A DNA stretch of 51,301 nt, taken from positions 1-51,301 of the forward strand of contig CAUHFD010000001.1 of NCBI GenBank assembly GCA_959605275.1, in the 5' to 3' direction. The stretch is from an uncultured Eubacteriales bacterium (GTDB lineage Bacteria > Bacillota > Clostridia > Oscillospirales > Ruminococcaceae). The position numbers and the translations under genes are program-made. A model generated the notes under the pieces. The model searched no databases and was not told the origin of the DNA. It saw only the letters and a program-made list of their open reading frames with translations. Below, piece after piece: positions 43,069-51,301 of this stretch (its first letter is position 1; the number at the start of each line of letters is the position of its first letter).

Positions 43069-45690
43069 ATGAAACGAAAACTGAGGTATCAAGCTGTTTC
43101 CATTGCTTTGGTACTGATTTTGACAATGATTGCCATTCCAGGCTGCGGCAAACAGGAAACAGAAAAATCAGACGATATAATCGATGGCTTCACCGGATTG
43201 AATGATGTGTATGATACTGAAATCAAAACGAGAGGAAATTTGCAGGAGGTTGCCGCTCAAGGAGAATATTCTTTGTTGGTGAACGGCGCTACTGCTGAAA
43301 TTACGGTAAAAAACCAAAGGTCAGGAAATGTTTGGACTACCAATCCGGTTAATCGAAGTGAAGATACAACAGCAAACGGTACAAATATGGAATTGTTGCA
43401 TTCACAGGTTGCTGTGGAATACATAAGAACGAAAGACAATTTGCTTGTTCCGGTTAATAGCTATTCCGGCTGTATAGCATACGGACGTTATTGCTATTAT
43501 CAGGTGGATAACGGCATCGGAGTGCGATATGCACTGGGAGAGCCGATAACTATTTATATGATGCCTGAAGTGATTTCGGTAGAACGTTTTGAACAATTTG
43601 TTTCAAAATTGGACTCATTAGATCAAGACACCTTGCGTTATAACTATACTAAATTTTCTCTTCGGGAAATGACCGATGAAGGTACAAAAACAGCGTTGCT
43701 GGAAAAATATCCAATTTTGAAAAAAAGAGATATTTATGTTTTGGGCGGCAGTTCAATTGGTGCAGTAGAGGTTGGTGAAATTCTTGCACAGCAAATTGAC
43801 GAAACCTTTCGAAAAGCCGGATATGACATGGAGGACTTAAGGTTTGATTATGCTGATAATGGCATGGAAATGGAAGAAAAGGAAGATTATACGATTTATT
43901 TGTCAATAGAATATACGATTGATCAAGGTAAATTGAAAGTAACCATTCCACAAGATAGTATTCAGTATAATGATAAATATCTTTCTGTAAGCACCATTTC
44001 ATTACTCCCCATGTTCGGCGCAGAGGACAAAAAAGCAGAAGGAGATATTTTGCTTCCGGACGGATCCGGAGCCCTGATTCATTTTAACAACGGGAAAAAG
44101 AATGTACCTGCTTATAGCCGTCTTTTGTATGCTTCTGATAAAACGCTGGAGTCAAAAACGTATGATGCAACTCAGAATACATTGCTTCATATGCCGATTT
44201 TTGGATTAAGAACAACAGAAAAAGCTTTTGTAGCTGTCATAGAAAGCGGCGATACCGTTTCTGCTTTGCATGCAGATTCCAGTGGAAAATCCAATGATTA
44301 TAACTATGTTTATTCCAGCTTTAAAATGAAAGAATTTGACACGGTTAATGAATCTATTTTAAACATAGCCGGAAACCGGGTATATCAAAAAGTCCCCTTT
44401 GATAGTGATTTGCAAATTTCCTATCTGTTTTTGGAGGGATCAATCTCTTATGCAGATATGGCGGCAGCATATCGGAACTATTTAATAGAGAATAAATGTT
44501 TGTCAGTTCATCCGGCAGATGATACGGTTCCGTTATATCTTGATGTTGTTGGAGCGGTCACCTATAAAACTACCTTTGCCGGAATTCCATATGAAACCAA
44601 TAAGCCGTTAACTACCTACCAACAAACAATCGACATTCTCAATGATTTGAAAAGTGCGGGCATTGAAAATCTTATGTTAGGGTATATCGGTGGTTTGAAC
44701 GGAGGATTAAGCAATACCGTCGGAAATAAAGTGTCCGCAATTAATCAATTAGGCGGGCGAAAAGCATTTCAGAGACTATTGAATTATGTGAAAGAAAATG
44801 ATATTGATTTTTATCCCGAAATAGAGTTTCAATATGTGAAAAACGATAAATGGTTTGATGGATTCAGCAGCAAAAGTGACGTTTCCAAAAATCTTTTGCA
44901 AAATCCTGCCAAGGATTACACTTACGATCTGGCAACCAAGCAAAAAGCAGCAGGGAAATTTCGTTGGATAGTCACACCGTCTAAGTTGGCAGAGAACACT
45001 GATAAATTGTTAGAATCAGCAAAAAAATCACAACTGAATAGTTGGAATATTGCCTCCTTAAGTTCGGAATTAAACTCAGATTTTTCCGAAAAAAATATTA
45101 TAGATCGTCAGCAGGTTCAGGATATTGTAAAAGAACAGCTCCAAAAAATGCAATCCGCCGGTGTTTCTTTGTCGGTAAGCGGGGCAAATGTGTATACATT
45201 ACAATGGGCAGATATCGTGAAAAGCATGCCGATGGGGTCAGGCGGGAGCTATATATTGGATGCAAGCATTCCTTTTTATCAGATTGTTTTGCATGGCGTG
45301 TTGCCGTATACCTCTATTGCACTCAACTTAGGGGAAAACGGACAGGACGATTATCTTCGGGCAATCGAATATGGAGCGATTCCATATTATCAAATAATGG
45401 ATGCGGAAAACTTTGCATTAAAGGATACGGATTCCACATATTACGGAATTAATTATGATATGTGGAGGTTGCAGATGCTAAAATCTTATCAGGATGCCAA
45501 TAAAGTACTTGCTGATTTGCAAGACAAACGGATTATTGACCATAAACAGTTCATGCAAGATGTTGCCGTAACTACGTATGAGAATCATGAATCTATCATT
45601 GTAAACTATTCGGAACAACCTGTTACTGTTGCAGGCACGGATGTCCCTGCAAAAAGTTATGTCAGAGTAGGAGGAAATGTGAATGAATAA
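43069..45690 (+). CDS. DUF5696-type lipoprotein (module B)
   Basis: 873 residues. Unlike its module A paralogue this is a lipoprotein: the signal peptide ends AIPGC with Cys26. The N-terminal part has YSLLVNGATAEITV and LLPDGSGALIHF, matching YRFLFNGANCQFGI and LLPDGSGSLVDL of the other copy. The barrel-like part (about 490-770) has IENLMLGYIGGLNGG, FYPEIEFQYV and SIPFYQIVLHG. Acidic residues differ between the copies: FYPGVDLQNV has Asp where FYPEIEFQYV has Glu, and the Asp of MDGPNAYIL in module A is Ser here, so that Asp is not a conserved catalytic residue. The AAAGGATCG site lies about 10 nt before the ATG. Its end overlaps the next gene by 8 bp. Confidence 0.8.
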   Translation: MKRKLRYQAVSIALVLILTMIAIPGCGKQETEKSDDIIDGFTGLNDVYDTEIKTRGNLQEVAAQGEYSLLVNGATAEITVKNQRSGNVWTTNPVNRSEDTTANGTNMELLHSQVAVEYIRTKDNLLVPVNSYSGCIAYGRYCYYQVDNGIGVRYALGEPITIYMMPEVISVERFEQFVSKLDSLDQDTLRYNYTKFSLREMTDEGTKTALLEKYPILKKRDIYVLGGSSIGAVEVGEILAQQIDETFRKAGYDMEDLRFDYADNGMEMEEKEDYTIYLSIEYTIDQGKLKVTIPQDSIQYNDKYLSVSTISLLPMFGAEDKKAEGDILLPDGSGALIHFNNGKKNVPAYSRLLYASDKTLESKTYDATQNTLLHMPIFGLRTTEKAFVAVIESGDTVSALHADSSGKSNDYNYVYSSFKMKEFDTVNESILNIAGNRVYQKVPFDSDLQISYLFLEGSISYADMAAAYRNYLIENKCLSVHPADDTVPLYLDVVGAVTYKTTFAGIPYETNKPLTTYQQTIDILNDLKSAGIENLMLGYIGGLNGGLSNTVGNKVSAINQLGGRKAFQRLLNYVKENDIDFYPEIEFQYVKNDKWFDGFSSKSDVSKNLLQNPAKDYTYDLATKQKAAGKFRWIVTPSKLAENTDKLLESAKKSQLNSWNIASLSSELNSDFSEKNIIDRQQVQDIVKEQLQKMQSAGVSLSVSGANVYTLQWADIVKSMPMGSGGSYILDASIPFYQIVLHGVLPYTSIALNLGENGQDDYLRAIEYGAIPYYQIMDAENFALKDTDSTYYGINYDMWRLQMLKSYQDANKVLADLQDKRIIDHKQFMQDVAVTTYENHESIIVNYSEQPVTVAGTDVPAKSYVRVGGNVNE

Positions 45691-46606
45691 AAGAAAAAAG
45701 CTGGTATCTTTGGCGAATAAAAGGGCGGTTTGCGGTTATTTCTTTATTTTGCCTTTTTTAATCGGCTTTGTTTTTCTGATTCTATCTCCTTTTTTGCTCT
45801 ATATGGTAATGGGATTTAATAAGATCACTGCGGGAGAATCCGGTATTACTTTAACAAATGTAGGATGGAAAAATTATGTTGATGTTCTATTCAATGAGCC
45901 TGATTTTTTTCAAAATGTAGCATCCAGTATCGGCAATCTGCTTATTACCGGAATATGTGTCATTATTTTCAGCTTTTTTATGGCGGTTATTTTGAATCAA
46001 AAATTTCATGGTCGCGGTATAGCTCGTGCAGTGTTTTTTCTGCCGGTGGTAATAGCCTCCGGTGCGTGTGCACTGAGTCAAAACGATGCACTGTCCAGTT
46101 CTGCGTTGGCAGCAATTACAGATATCAGCACATCTCTGGGTGACGGAACCGGAACCTCTACTTTGTCAACCATATTCATTGACATGTTGGGCGTCTCTTT
46201 CGGAGATGGTTTTGTTGAGATCATTGGGCAGGTACTGGATCAGTTTTACAACATTGTTATGATGTCAGGCGTACAGATATTAATTTTTTTGGCAGGATTG
46301 CAGGGGATTTCTCCATCTTTATATGAAGCTTCTCAAATTGACGGTGCGACCGGATGGGAAAATTTTTGGAAAATTACCTTTCCCTTGATTAGTCCGTTAA
46401 TATTAGTAAACAGCGTTTATACTATTGTTGATTATATGGGTGGTGCAAGTAATTCTGTTATCAACCAATTATATAAATATTCGACAGAAGGTTCTAAATA
46501 CGGATTAAGTTCAGCTATGGGAACGATTTATTTTGCAATCGTATATGTTATATTAGGCGTCGTATTTGTCGTGATGTCTCGCTTTGTGCATTATGAAGAA
46601 CGATAA
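45683..46606 (+). CDS. Carbohydrate ABC transporter permease, MalF type (module B, MalF-a)
   Basis: 307 residues, CUT1 permease with the EAA-like loop YEASQIDGATGWENFWKITF. AGGAGG lies 8 nt before ATG 45683, inside the DUF5696 gene (8-bp overlap). It has the same expanded extra-membrane loop as the 23774 permease (about 130-195; SQNDALSSSALAAI to QFYNIVMMSG), a trait of MalF-a not seen in MalF-b. The loop is Ser/Thr/Gly-rich and differs in sequence, so it may be a contact surface that changes with the substrate. Followed 12 bp later by MalG-a, giving the complete pair. Confidence 0.91.
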   Translation: MNKRKKLVSLANKRAVCGYFFILPFLIGFVFLILSPFLLYMVMGFNKITAGESGITLTNVGWKNYVDVLFNEPDFFQNVASSIGNLLITGICVIIFSFFMAVILNQKFHGRGIARAVFFLPVVIASGACALSQNDALSSSALAAITDISTSLGDGTGTSTLSTIFIDMLGVSFGDGFVEIIGQVLDQFYNIVMMSGVQILIFLAGLQGISPSLYEASQIDGATGWENFWKITFPLISPLILVNSVYTIVDYMGGASNSVINQLYKYSTEGSKYGLSSAMGTIYFAIVYVILGVVFVVMSRFVHYEER

Positions 46607-46618
46607 AGGAGAAAAACA

Positions 46619-47548
46619 ATGAAAAAAATAGATATTGTTAAAGCAAAACGAATGACGCAGAATATTTGGCCGATCATTCGCATGGTGTTAGTCGTTGGAA
46701 TTGCTTTTATGATTCTGTATCCTTTATTTGTGAAATTTTCCACATCAATAAAAAGCGATGCTGACATGCATGATCCAACCGTGTTTTTTATTCCCAAGAA
46801 TCCTACACTGGGAAATTTTCGCACAGTAATACAAAGTGTTTCTTATTTATCGACTATGTTTAAGACCATTCTTTTTGTTGGATGTGTTGCATTGATGCAG
46901 CTGGCATCTTGTACGCTGACAGCATATGGTTTTGCCAGATTTCGCTTTCCGGGCAGGAATTTCCTGTTTGCTTTGGTGGTTTTTACTTTAGTTATACCGC
47001 CACAGGCAATTTTCCTTCCTTTGTATTTAAAATTTCGCTTTTTCAATATTTTGGAGATTTTTAAATTCGGAGGGACTTTAAGCGGAATTGCCTTAACCGA
47101 TACTATATGGCCGTTTGTTTTGTTATCCATTACTGCGGTAGCCTTTAAAAATGGGTTATATATCTTTATGCTGCGGCAACATTTTTATAATATTCCAGCT
47201 TCTTTGGAGGAAGCTGCATATATTGATGGCTGCGGTGTCTTTAAAACATTTTATCGGATTATTCTGCCGGGTGCGATACCGATGCTTATTACCGTTTTTC
47301 TATTTGCTTTTGTTTGGCAATGGAATGACTTTTATTATACGCAGATGTTGGCACCAAGTTTACCGACATTGAACGTAAAGCTTGCAGGGATGACATTAAG
47401 CGGTTTGGATTCTGCAGCAGGCAGTATGATGGGAAGTATGCTGCAAGCACCAAAATTTTTGCTGTTAATAGCACCGCTGGTTGTTTTATATTTATTTACA
47501 CAGCGCTTTTTCACTGAAAGTGTAGAACGAAGCGGTTTGGTAGGATGA
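46619..47548 (+). CDS. Carbohydrate ABC transporter permease, MalG type (module B, MalG-a)
   Basis: 309 residues. AAAGGAG about 6 nt before the ATG. EAA loop EEAAYIDGCGVFKTFYRII then LPGAIP; ends QRFFTESVERSGLVG, nearly the same as QRFMVEGIERSGIVG of 9318. Other matches to that gene: HDPTVFF/YDPTVRY, TAYGFARF/IAYGFARF, FAFVWQWND/FAFAWQWTD. Partner of the MalF-a permease immediately upstream. No ATPase is present. Confidence 0.92.
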   Translation: MKKIDIVKAKRMTQNIWPIIRMVLVVGIAFMILYPLFVKFSTSIKSDADMHDPTVFFIPKNPTLGNFRTVIQSVSYLSTMFKTILFVGCVALMQLASCTLTAYGFARFRFPGRNFLFALVVFTLVIPPQAIFLPLYLKFRFFNILEIFKFGGTLSGIALTDTIWPFVLLSITAVAFKNGLYIFMLRQHFYNIPASLEEAAYIDGCGVFKTFYRIILPGAIPMLITVFLFAFVWQWNDFYYTQMLAPSLPTLNVKLAGMTLSGLDSAAGSMMGSMLQAPKFLLLIAPLVVLYLFTQRFFTESVERSGLVG

Positions 47549-47573
47549 TACAATAAGAAAGGGTAAAAGGATT

Positions 47574-50438
47574 ATGCGGCGGGTAAGAAGAAAAACAAAT
47601 CGAATAGGAATCGTATTACTGGTCGGAATATTATTTTGGCAAAGTATAGTTGGAACGGTCTCGGCGGAGCAAGAGGTATCTGGTTCTGCGGCAGATGATA
47701 TTTCTGCGACCTCCCAAATGACATATCGCACTTATTTGCAACAATATACGGACAAAATATCCCCGCAAACTACGATTTTCATACCGTTAGAGAATTATTC
47801 TGCATCGCAAAATAACGGTGCAGAAATGACCGACGATCTTTTGCTTGAAGGAAATCCTGTTTTAAAAACAGGAGAGACCGGTTATGTAGAATGGGAATTT
47901 TCAGTAGAACAAGAAGGATTGTATAATCTCTCAATGGATTATTATCCGATAGAGGGAAAAGGCGCTTCCATTGTCCGAAAGTTGTTTATTGACGGAAAAG
48001 TCCCGTTTGAAGAATGTAAAAATTTAACGTTTAGCCGCTCTTTTCAAAACAAAGACGAAATTCAAACTGATGAATCAGGTAATCAAATTCGTCCGCAACA
48101 AGAAGAAAAGCCCCGATGGTTGAGAACAGATTATTATGATCATATTGGTTATTACCAGGATCCGCTTTGTTTTTATCTTACGCAAGGAACGCATATCATT
48201 CGTTTAGAATCGGTGCGTGAGCCGGTGACAATCGGAAGTTTGAAATTTTATCAAGCTCGGAAACCCCAAAAGTATCAAGCTCCGGCTCGGGCGGATGACA
48301 GCAGCGGATATATCCGTATACAAGGAGAGGATGCAGACTATAAATCAGATAATCTGGTTTACCCGATTAACGATAAATCTTCTCCGGCAACCGATCCCAG
48401 CAGCTATGATACCATTTTGCTCAATGTCATTGGAGGAACAAAATGGCAGAACAACGGACAATGGTTAGAGTGGAACTTTAATATTACACAAGCAGGATAT
48501 TACAAAATAGGAATAAAATTTCGACAAAATGTAAATGCCGGGCAGGCATCATACAGAAAAGTGTATCTGGATGGAGAGGTTCCCTGCGAAGAATTAAACA
48601 GTGTTTCTTTTCCGTATAATTCTAAATGGCAAACCAAAGTACTTGGAGACGGAAAACAAGATTTTTATTTTTATTTGGCTGCAGGAGAACATCAAATTAA
48701 ATTGGAGGTCGTTTTGGGCGAGCTTTCTGATTTAGTGCAGGAGGTGAATGACAGCATTACTCGCCTAAATCAAATTTATCGTAATCTTTTGATGATTATC
48801 GGCAAAAATCCGGATACCGGTCGTGATTACCAATTCCAAAAGACCTCTTCTGCCGAAATACAAGGATTGAAAGATGAATGCCAACGATTACGGAAAATAT
48901 ACGATCGTTTTACACAGCTTAATGATATGGGCGGTTATCAATCTCAAATTTTAGAAACGATTATTGACCTTACTGACCAAATGAGCAGCAAACCGGATAA
49001 AATAGCTAAAATGTTCGGTACATATGCGGATAATATCAGTTCACTCGGAAATTGGCTGACAACGGCGAAAAGCCAACCTCTGGAAATAGATTTTATTGAA
49101 ATTGCGACGCATGAAAAACAGTTTGCATCTCCATCGGCTGGTTGGTTTTCGTATCTGTCATTTGTTTGGAATCAATTTATTGCCTCGTTTGTTGTGGATT
49201 ACAATGCAATCGGTACCATGGGAACTAATAACAAAACTGTCAGCGTTTGGCTGAGTACCGGTCGAGATCAGGCAAATGCACTAAATCAAATGGCAAGCAA
49301 CTATTTTACTGCTGAAACCGGAATCGGCGTAAATTTGCAACTTGTGGCAGCGAACACCTTGCTCACAGCCACCTTGGCGGGAAAAGGACCTGATGTTGCT
49401 TTGTCTATGTCCCAAAGTGATCCGATGAATTACGCAATCCGCGGAGCAGTGAAAGACATTTCAGGTATGGAAGGTTTTGCAGAAGTCAAAAAGCGCTTTC
49501 AGGAAAGTGCAATGACACCGTTAACCTTTGATGGAAAAGTATATGGATTGCCTGAAACACAGACGTTTCCGATGATGTTTTATCGGGAAGACATTTTACA
49601 GCAACTAGGTTTAGAAGTGCCGCAGACATGGGAAGATGTAATAGCAATGCTCCCGGTTTTACAGAAGAAAAACCTGAATTTTGCACTTCCGTTGCCGATG
49701 AGCACTACTGCGGTCGGTGTAGGACTGCCGGTATATGCAACATTGTTTTACCAGCTGGGAGGTAAGTTTTATAACGAGGACAGCACAGCAACAGTCCTTA
49801 ATACCAGCATGGCTGCCGAAGCATTTGAACAATGGGTCAGTTTTTATAATGACTATTCTCTGCCTAGTCAATTTGACTTTAACACTAGATTTCGCTCCGG
49901 AGAAATCCCGATAGGAATTGCTGATTACGGAACATACAATGCACTATCTGTTTTTGCGCCGGAATTAAACGGCATTTGGAAATTTGCACCGATTCCCGGA
50001 ATACGGATGGAAGATGGGACAATTAACAGAACCGCTGCAAGCAGTATTACAGCCAGTGTTATTATGAACGGTGCCAAAGACGTGGACAGCGCATGGGAAT
50101 TTTTAAAGTGGTGGACCTCTGCAAAAACACAAGAAGATTATGGGAAGGAATTGGAAAGTATCATGGGTACTGCCGCACGTTACCAGACTGCAAATGTAGA
50201 AGCATTATACCATATACCATGGAATACAGAGGATTTTGACACCCTAATGATACAGTGGAAGCAGACCAAAGGAATTCCGGAAATTCCGGGCAGTTATATG
50301 ACTTCTCGTTATATTGATTTTGCCTTTAAGCAAATGGTTGTTAACGGTGCAGAAGACAGCGGACGTGCATTGCTTGATGCTGCTAGGCTGATAGACAACG
50401 AAATCACTGCAAAACGAGAAGAGTTTGGCTTATCCTGA
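47574..50438 (+). CDS. CBM-CBM-solute-binding-protein fusion (module B)
   Basis: 954 residues, the same architecture as the 13998 protein. Signal peptide without a lipobox Cys (FWQSIVGTVSAEQ), two carbohydrate-binding-like beta-sandwiches (about 95-225 and 250-385; LFIDGKVPFEE, KVYLDGEVPCEE, GQWLEWNFNI), a helical linker (about 390-510), then a family 1 solute-binding fold (about 550-950; VWLSTGRDQANAL, GPDVALSM, YGLPETQTF, FYREDIL, WEFLKWWTS). The end, REEFGLS, matches REEFGYD of module A. The start has AAAGG sites close upstream and, unlike the module A copy, no leader ORF. The permease that follows (50490) is the paralogue of the one following 13998, so the fused protein and MalF-b/MalG-b form a fixed unit. 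Confidence 0.9.
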   Translation: MRRVRRKTNRIGIVLLVGILFWQSIVGTVSAEQEVSGSAADDISATSQMTYRTYLQQYTDKISPQTTIFIPLENYSASQNNGAEMTDDLLLEGNPVLKTGETGYVEWEFSVEQEGLYNLSMDYYPIEGKGASIVRKLFIDGKVPFEECKNLTFSRSFQNKDEIQTDESGNQIRPQQEEKPRWLRTDYYDHIGYYQDPLCFYLTQGTHIIRLESVREPVTIGSLKFYQARKPQKYQAPARADDSSGYIRIQGEDADYKSDNLVYPINDKSSPATDPSSYDTILLNVIGGTKWQNNGQWLEWNFNITQAGYYKIGIKFRQNVNAGQASYRKVYLDGEVPCEELNSVSFPYNSKWQTKVLGDGKQDFYFYLAAGEHQIKLEVVLGELSDLVQEVNDSITRLNQIYRNLLMIIGKNPDTGRDYQFQKTSSAEIQGLKDECQRLRKIYDRFTQLNDMGGYQSQILETIIDLTDQMSSKPDKIAKMFGTYADNISSLGNWLTTAKSQPLEIDFIEIATHEKQFASPSAGWFSYLSFVWNQFIASFVVDYNAIGTMGTNNKTVSVWLSTGRDQANALNQMASNYFTAETGIGVNLQLVAANTLLTATLAGKGPDVALSMSQSDPMNYAIRGAVKDISGMEGFAEVKKRFQESAMTPLTFDGKVYGLPETQTFPMMFYREDILQQLGLEVPQTWEDVIAMLPVLQKKNLNFALPLPMSTTAVGVGLPVYATLFYQLGGKFYNEDSTATVLNTSMAAEAFEQWVSFYNDYSLPSQFDFNTRFRSGEIPIGIADYGTYNALSVFAPELNGIWKFAPIPGIRMEDGTINRTAASSITASVIMNGAKDVDSAWEFLKWWTSAKTQEDYGKELESIMGTAARYQTANVEALYHIPWNTEDFDTLMIQWKQTKGIPEIPGSYMTSRYIDFAFKQMVVNGAEDSGRALLDAARLIDNEITAKREEFGLS

Positions 50439-50489
50439 GCACTTCATCTGTCATAAAAACCGGTTATCCGAAAGGTGTTGAGAAATTCT

Positions 50490-51301
50490 ATGGAGTCTAT
50501 TATTCATACCGACAAAAACAGAAAAAGCAGTGTGAACAAGCGGGGGAAAGTTTCTTTAAGCAGGCGTATCTGGGAGTACCGTGCCTCTTATGTTTTGATT
50601 GCGCCGTTTTCCATTGTATTTTTTCTGTTTACCATCATTCCGGTGGTCATTGCGATTTGTTTTAGCTTTACATATTATAATGTTTTGCAATCACCGAAAT
50701 TTATCGGTTGGAATAACTATGTTAAATTGTTTTTTCAGGATGAAATATTTTTTACCGCAATAAAAAATACGTTGATTTTTGCGGTTGTTACCGGACCAAT
50801 CGGATATTTGCTTAGCTTTATCCTTGCATGGTTCGTTAATGAGCTGAATCCGAGGCTACGTGCATTTATGACGTTGTTGTTTTATGCACCGGCACTTTCC
50901 GGTGTCACTTATATTTGGACCATTATTTTTAATGGCGACCAATATGGCTATTTAAACTCTGTCTTATTGAATTTAGGATTACTGCAATCACCGATACAGT
51001 GGTTTGTAGATCCAGCGTATATGAAAATGGCAGTTATTGTTGTTATTTTGTGGAGCAGTATGGGCGTTGGATTTTTGGCGTTTATTGCAGGATTCCAAAA
51101 TGTAGATCGCACAATGTATGAGGCGGCGGCTGTGGATGGAATTAAAAACCGATTTCAGGAACTGTGGTATGTTACTTTGCCTGCAATGAAAGGACAGTTA
51201 ATGTTTTCTGCAGTGATGACGATTACCAGTTCTTTTAATATTGGGGATATTATCACACAGCTTTGCGGATTCCCGAGCTCTAACTATGCGGCGCATACCA
51301 T
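50490..51301 (+). CDS. Carbohydrate ABC transporter permease, MalF type (module B, MalF-b), 3'-truncated by window edge
   Basis: The frame is open from ATG 50490 (AAAGGTG about 12 nt upstream) to the last base, 270 codons. CUT1 permease with the EAA loop YEAAAVDGIKNRFQELWYV then TLPAMKG. Clear matches to the 16926 permease: FTIIPVVIAI/FTLLPVIISI, FVGISNY/FIGWNNY, AVVTGPIGYLLSF/AVVTGPVGYILSF, SPIQWFVDP/EPIQWFTDA. Only the last membrane segment is missing. MalG-b is expected just beyond the edge. Confidence 0.9.
   Translation, partial: MESIIHTDKNRKSSVNKRGKVSLSRRIWEYRASYVLIAPFSIVFFLFTIIPVVIAICFSFTYYNVLQSPKFIGWNNYVKLFFQDEIFFTAIKNTLIFAVVTGPIGYLLSFILAWFVNELNPRLRAFMTLLFYAPALSGVTYIWTIIFNGDQYGYLNSVLLNLGLLQSPIQWFVDPAYMKMAVIVVILWSSMGVGFLAFIAGFQNVDRTMYEAAAVDGIKNRFQELWYVTLPAMKGQLMFSAVMTITSSFNIGDIITQLCGFPSSNYAAHT

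Noticed and set aside
1..51301. CRISPR arrays, rRNA, intact tRNA, insertion-sequence transposase genes
   Set aside because: None were seen: no regularly spaced direct repeats, no transposase-like proteins and no RNA gene signatures.

Overview
The window looks like a Gram-positive anaerobe of the Clostridia type, possibly an oscillospiraceal or related gut bacterium. The evidence is strong AGGAGG-type ribosome binding sites, SPase II lipoproteins in place of periplasmic proteins, MsmEFG-like sugar ABC transporters, surface proteins held by C-terminal membrane anchors, and GntR/LacI regulators. The exact taxon cannot be read from the sequence. The theme throughout is glycan capture, import and breakdown, with a bias to fucose and mannose.

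Layout. (1) 1-2378 (+): the 3' part of an aldo/keto reductase gene, the L-fucose mutarotase gene fucU, and a uroporphyrinogen-decarboxylase-fold gene, closed by a bidirectional terminator shared with the convergent GntR/LacI-type regulator at 2415-3560 (-). (2) 4065-29907 (+): a co-directional run of about 26 kb behind a consensus promoter at 3949-3977. It holds two membrane-anchored surface proteins, a GxGYxYP-like lipoprotein, an ABC/accessory module ('module A'), and cytoplasmic enzymes (a fucosidase-like hydrolase, GH29, GH38, a HAD phosphatase). It ends at a strong terminator at 30110-30152. (3) 29908-31132: a gene-poor scar with a frameshifted pseudogene and a perfect 28-nt palindrome. 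(4) 31133-34528 (-): a GH3 glycosidase and its LacI regulator. (5) 35016 to the right edge (+): a 1388-residue modular surface protein followed by 'module B', behind a promoter at 34859-34887; it runs out of the window.

Modules A and B are paralogous. Each has two solute-binding proteins (one an ordinary lipoprotein, one with two N-terminal carbohydrate-binding-like domains fused to the binding-protein fold and no lipobox), two different MalF/MalG-type permease pairs, and three accessory proteins always in the order NHL/TPR membrane protein, YIP1-family membrane protein, DUF5696-type tethered exoprotein, then MalF-a. The gene order of A is close to a circular permutation of B. No ATPase is present, so a shared MsmK/MsmX-type ATPase elsewhere is presumed. 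I read this as a Gram-positive, multi-component glycan capture and import machine. Apart from the permeases and binding proteins, its parts have no described function that I know of.

Working model (inference): surface proteins bind a fucosylated or mannosylated glycan, the tethered DUF5696 and NHL proteins handle it at the membrane, two permease pairs import oligosaccharides, and cytoplasmic GH29, fucosidase-like, GH38 and GH3 enzymes release monosaccharides. FucU then interconverts the fucose anomers. Several starts in module A are unusual: one start codon lies behind a terminator-like hairpin, and two starts without a Shine-Dalgarno sequence follow tiny upstream ORFs.
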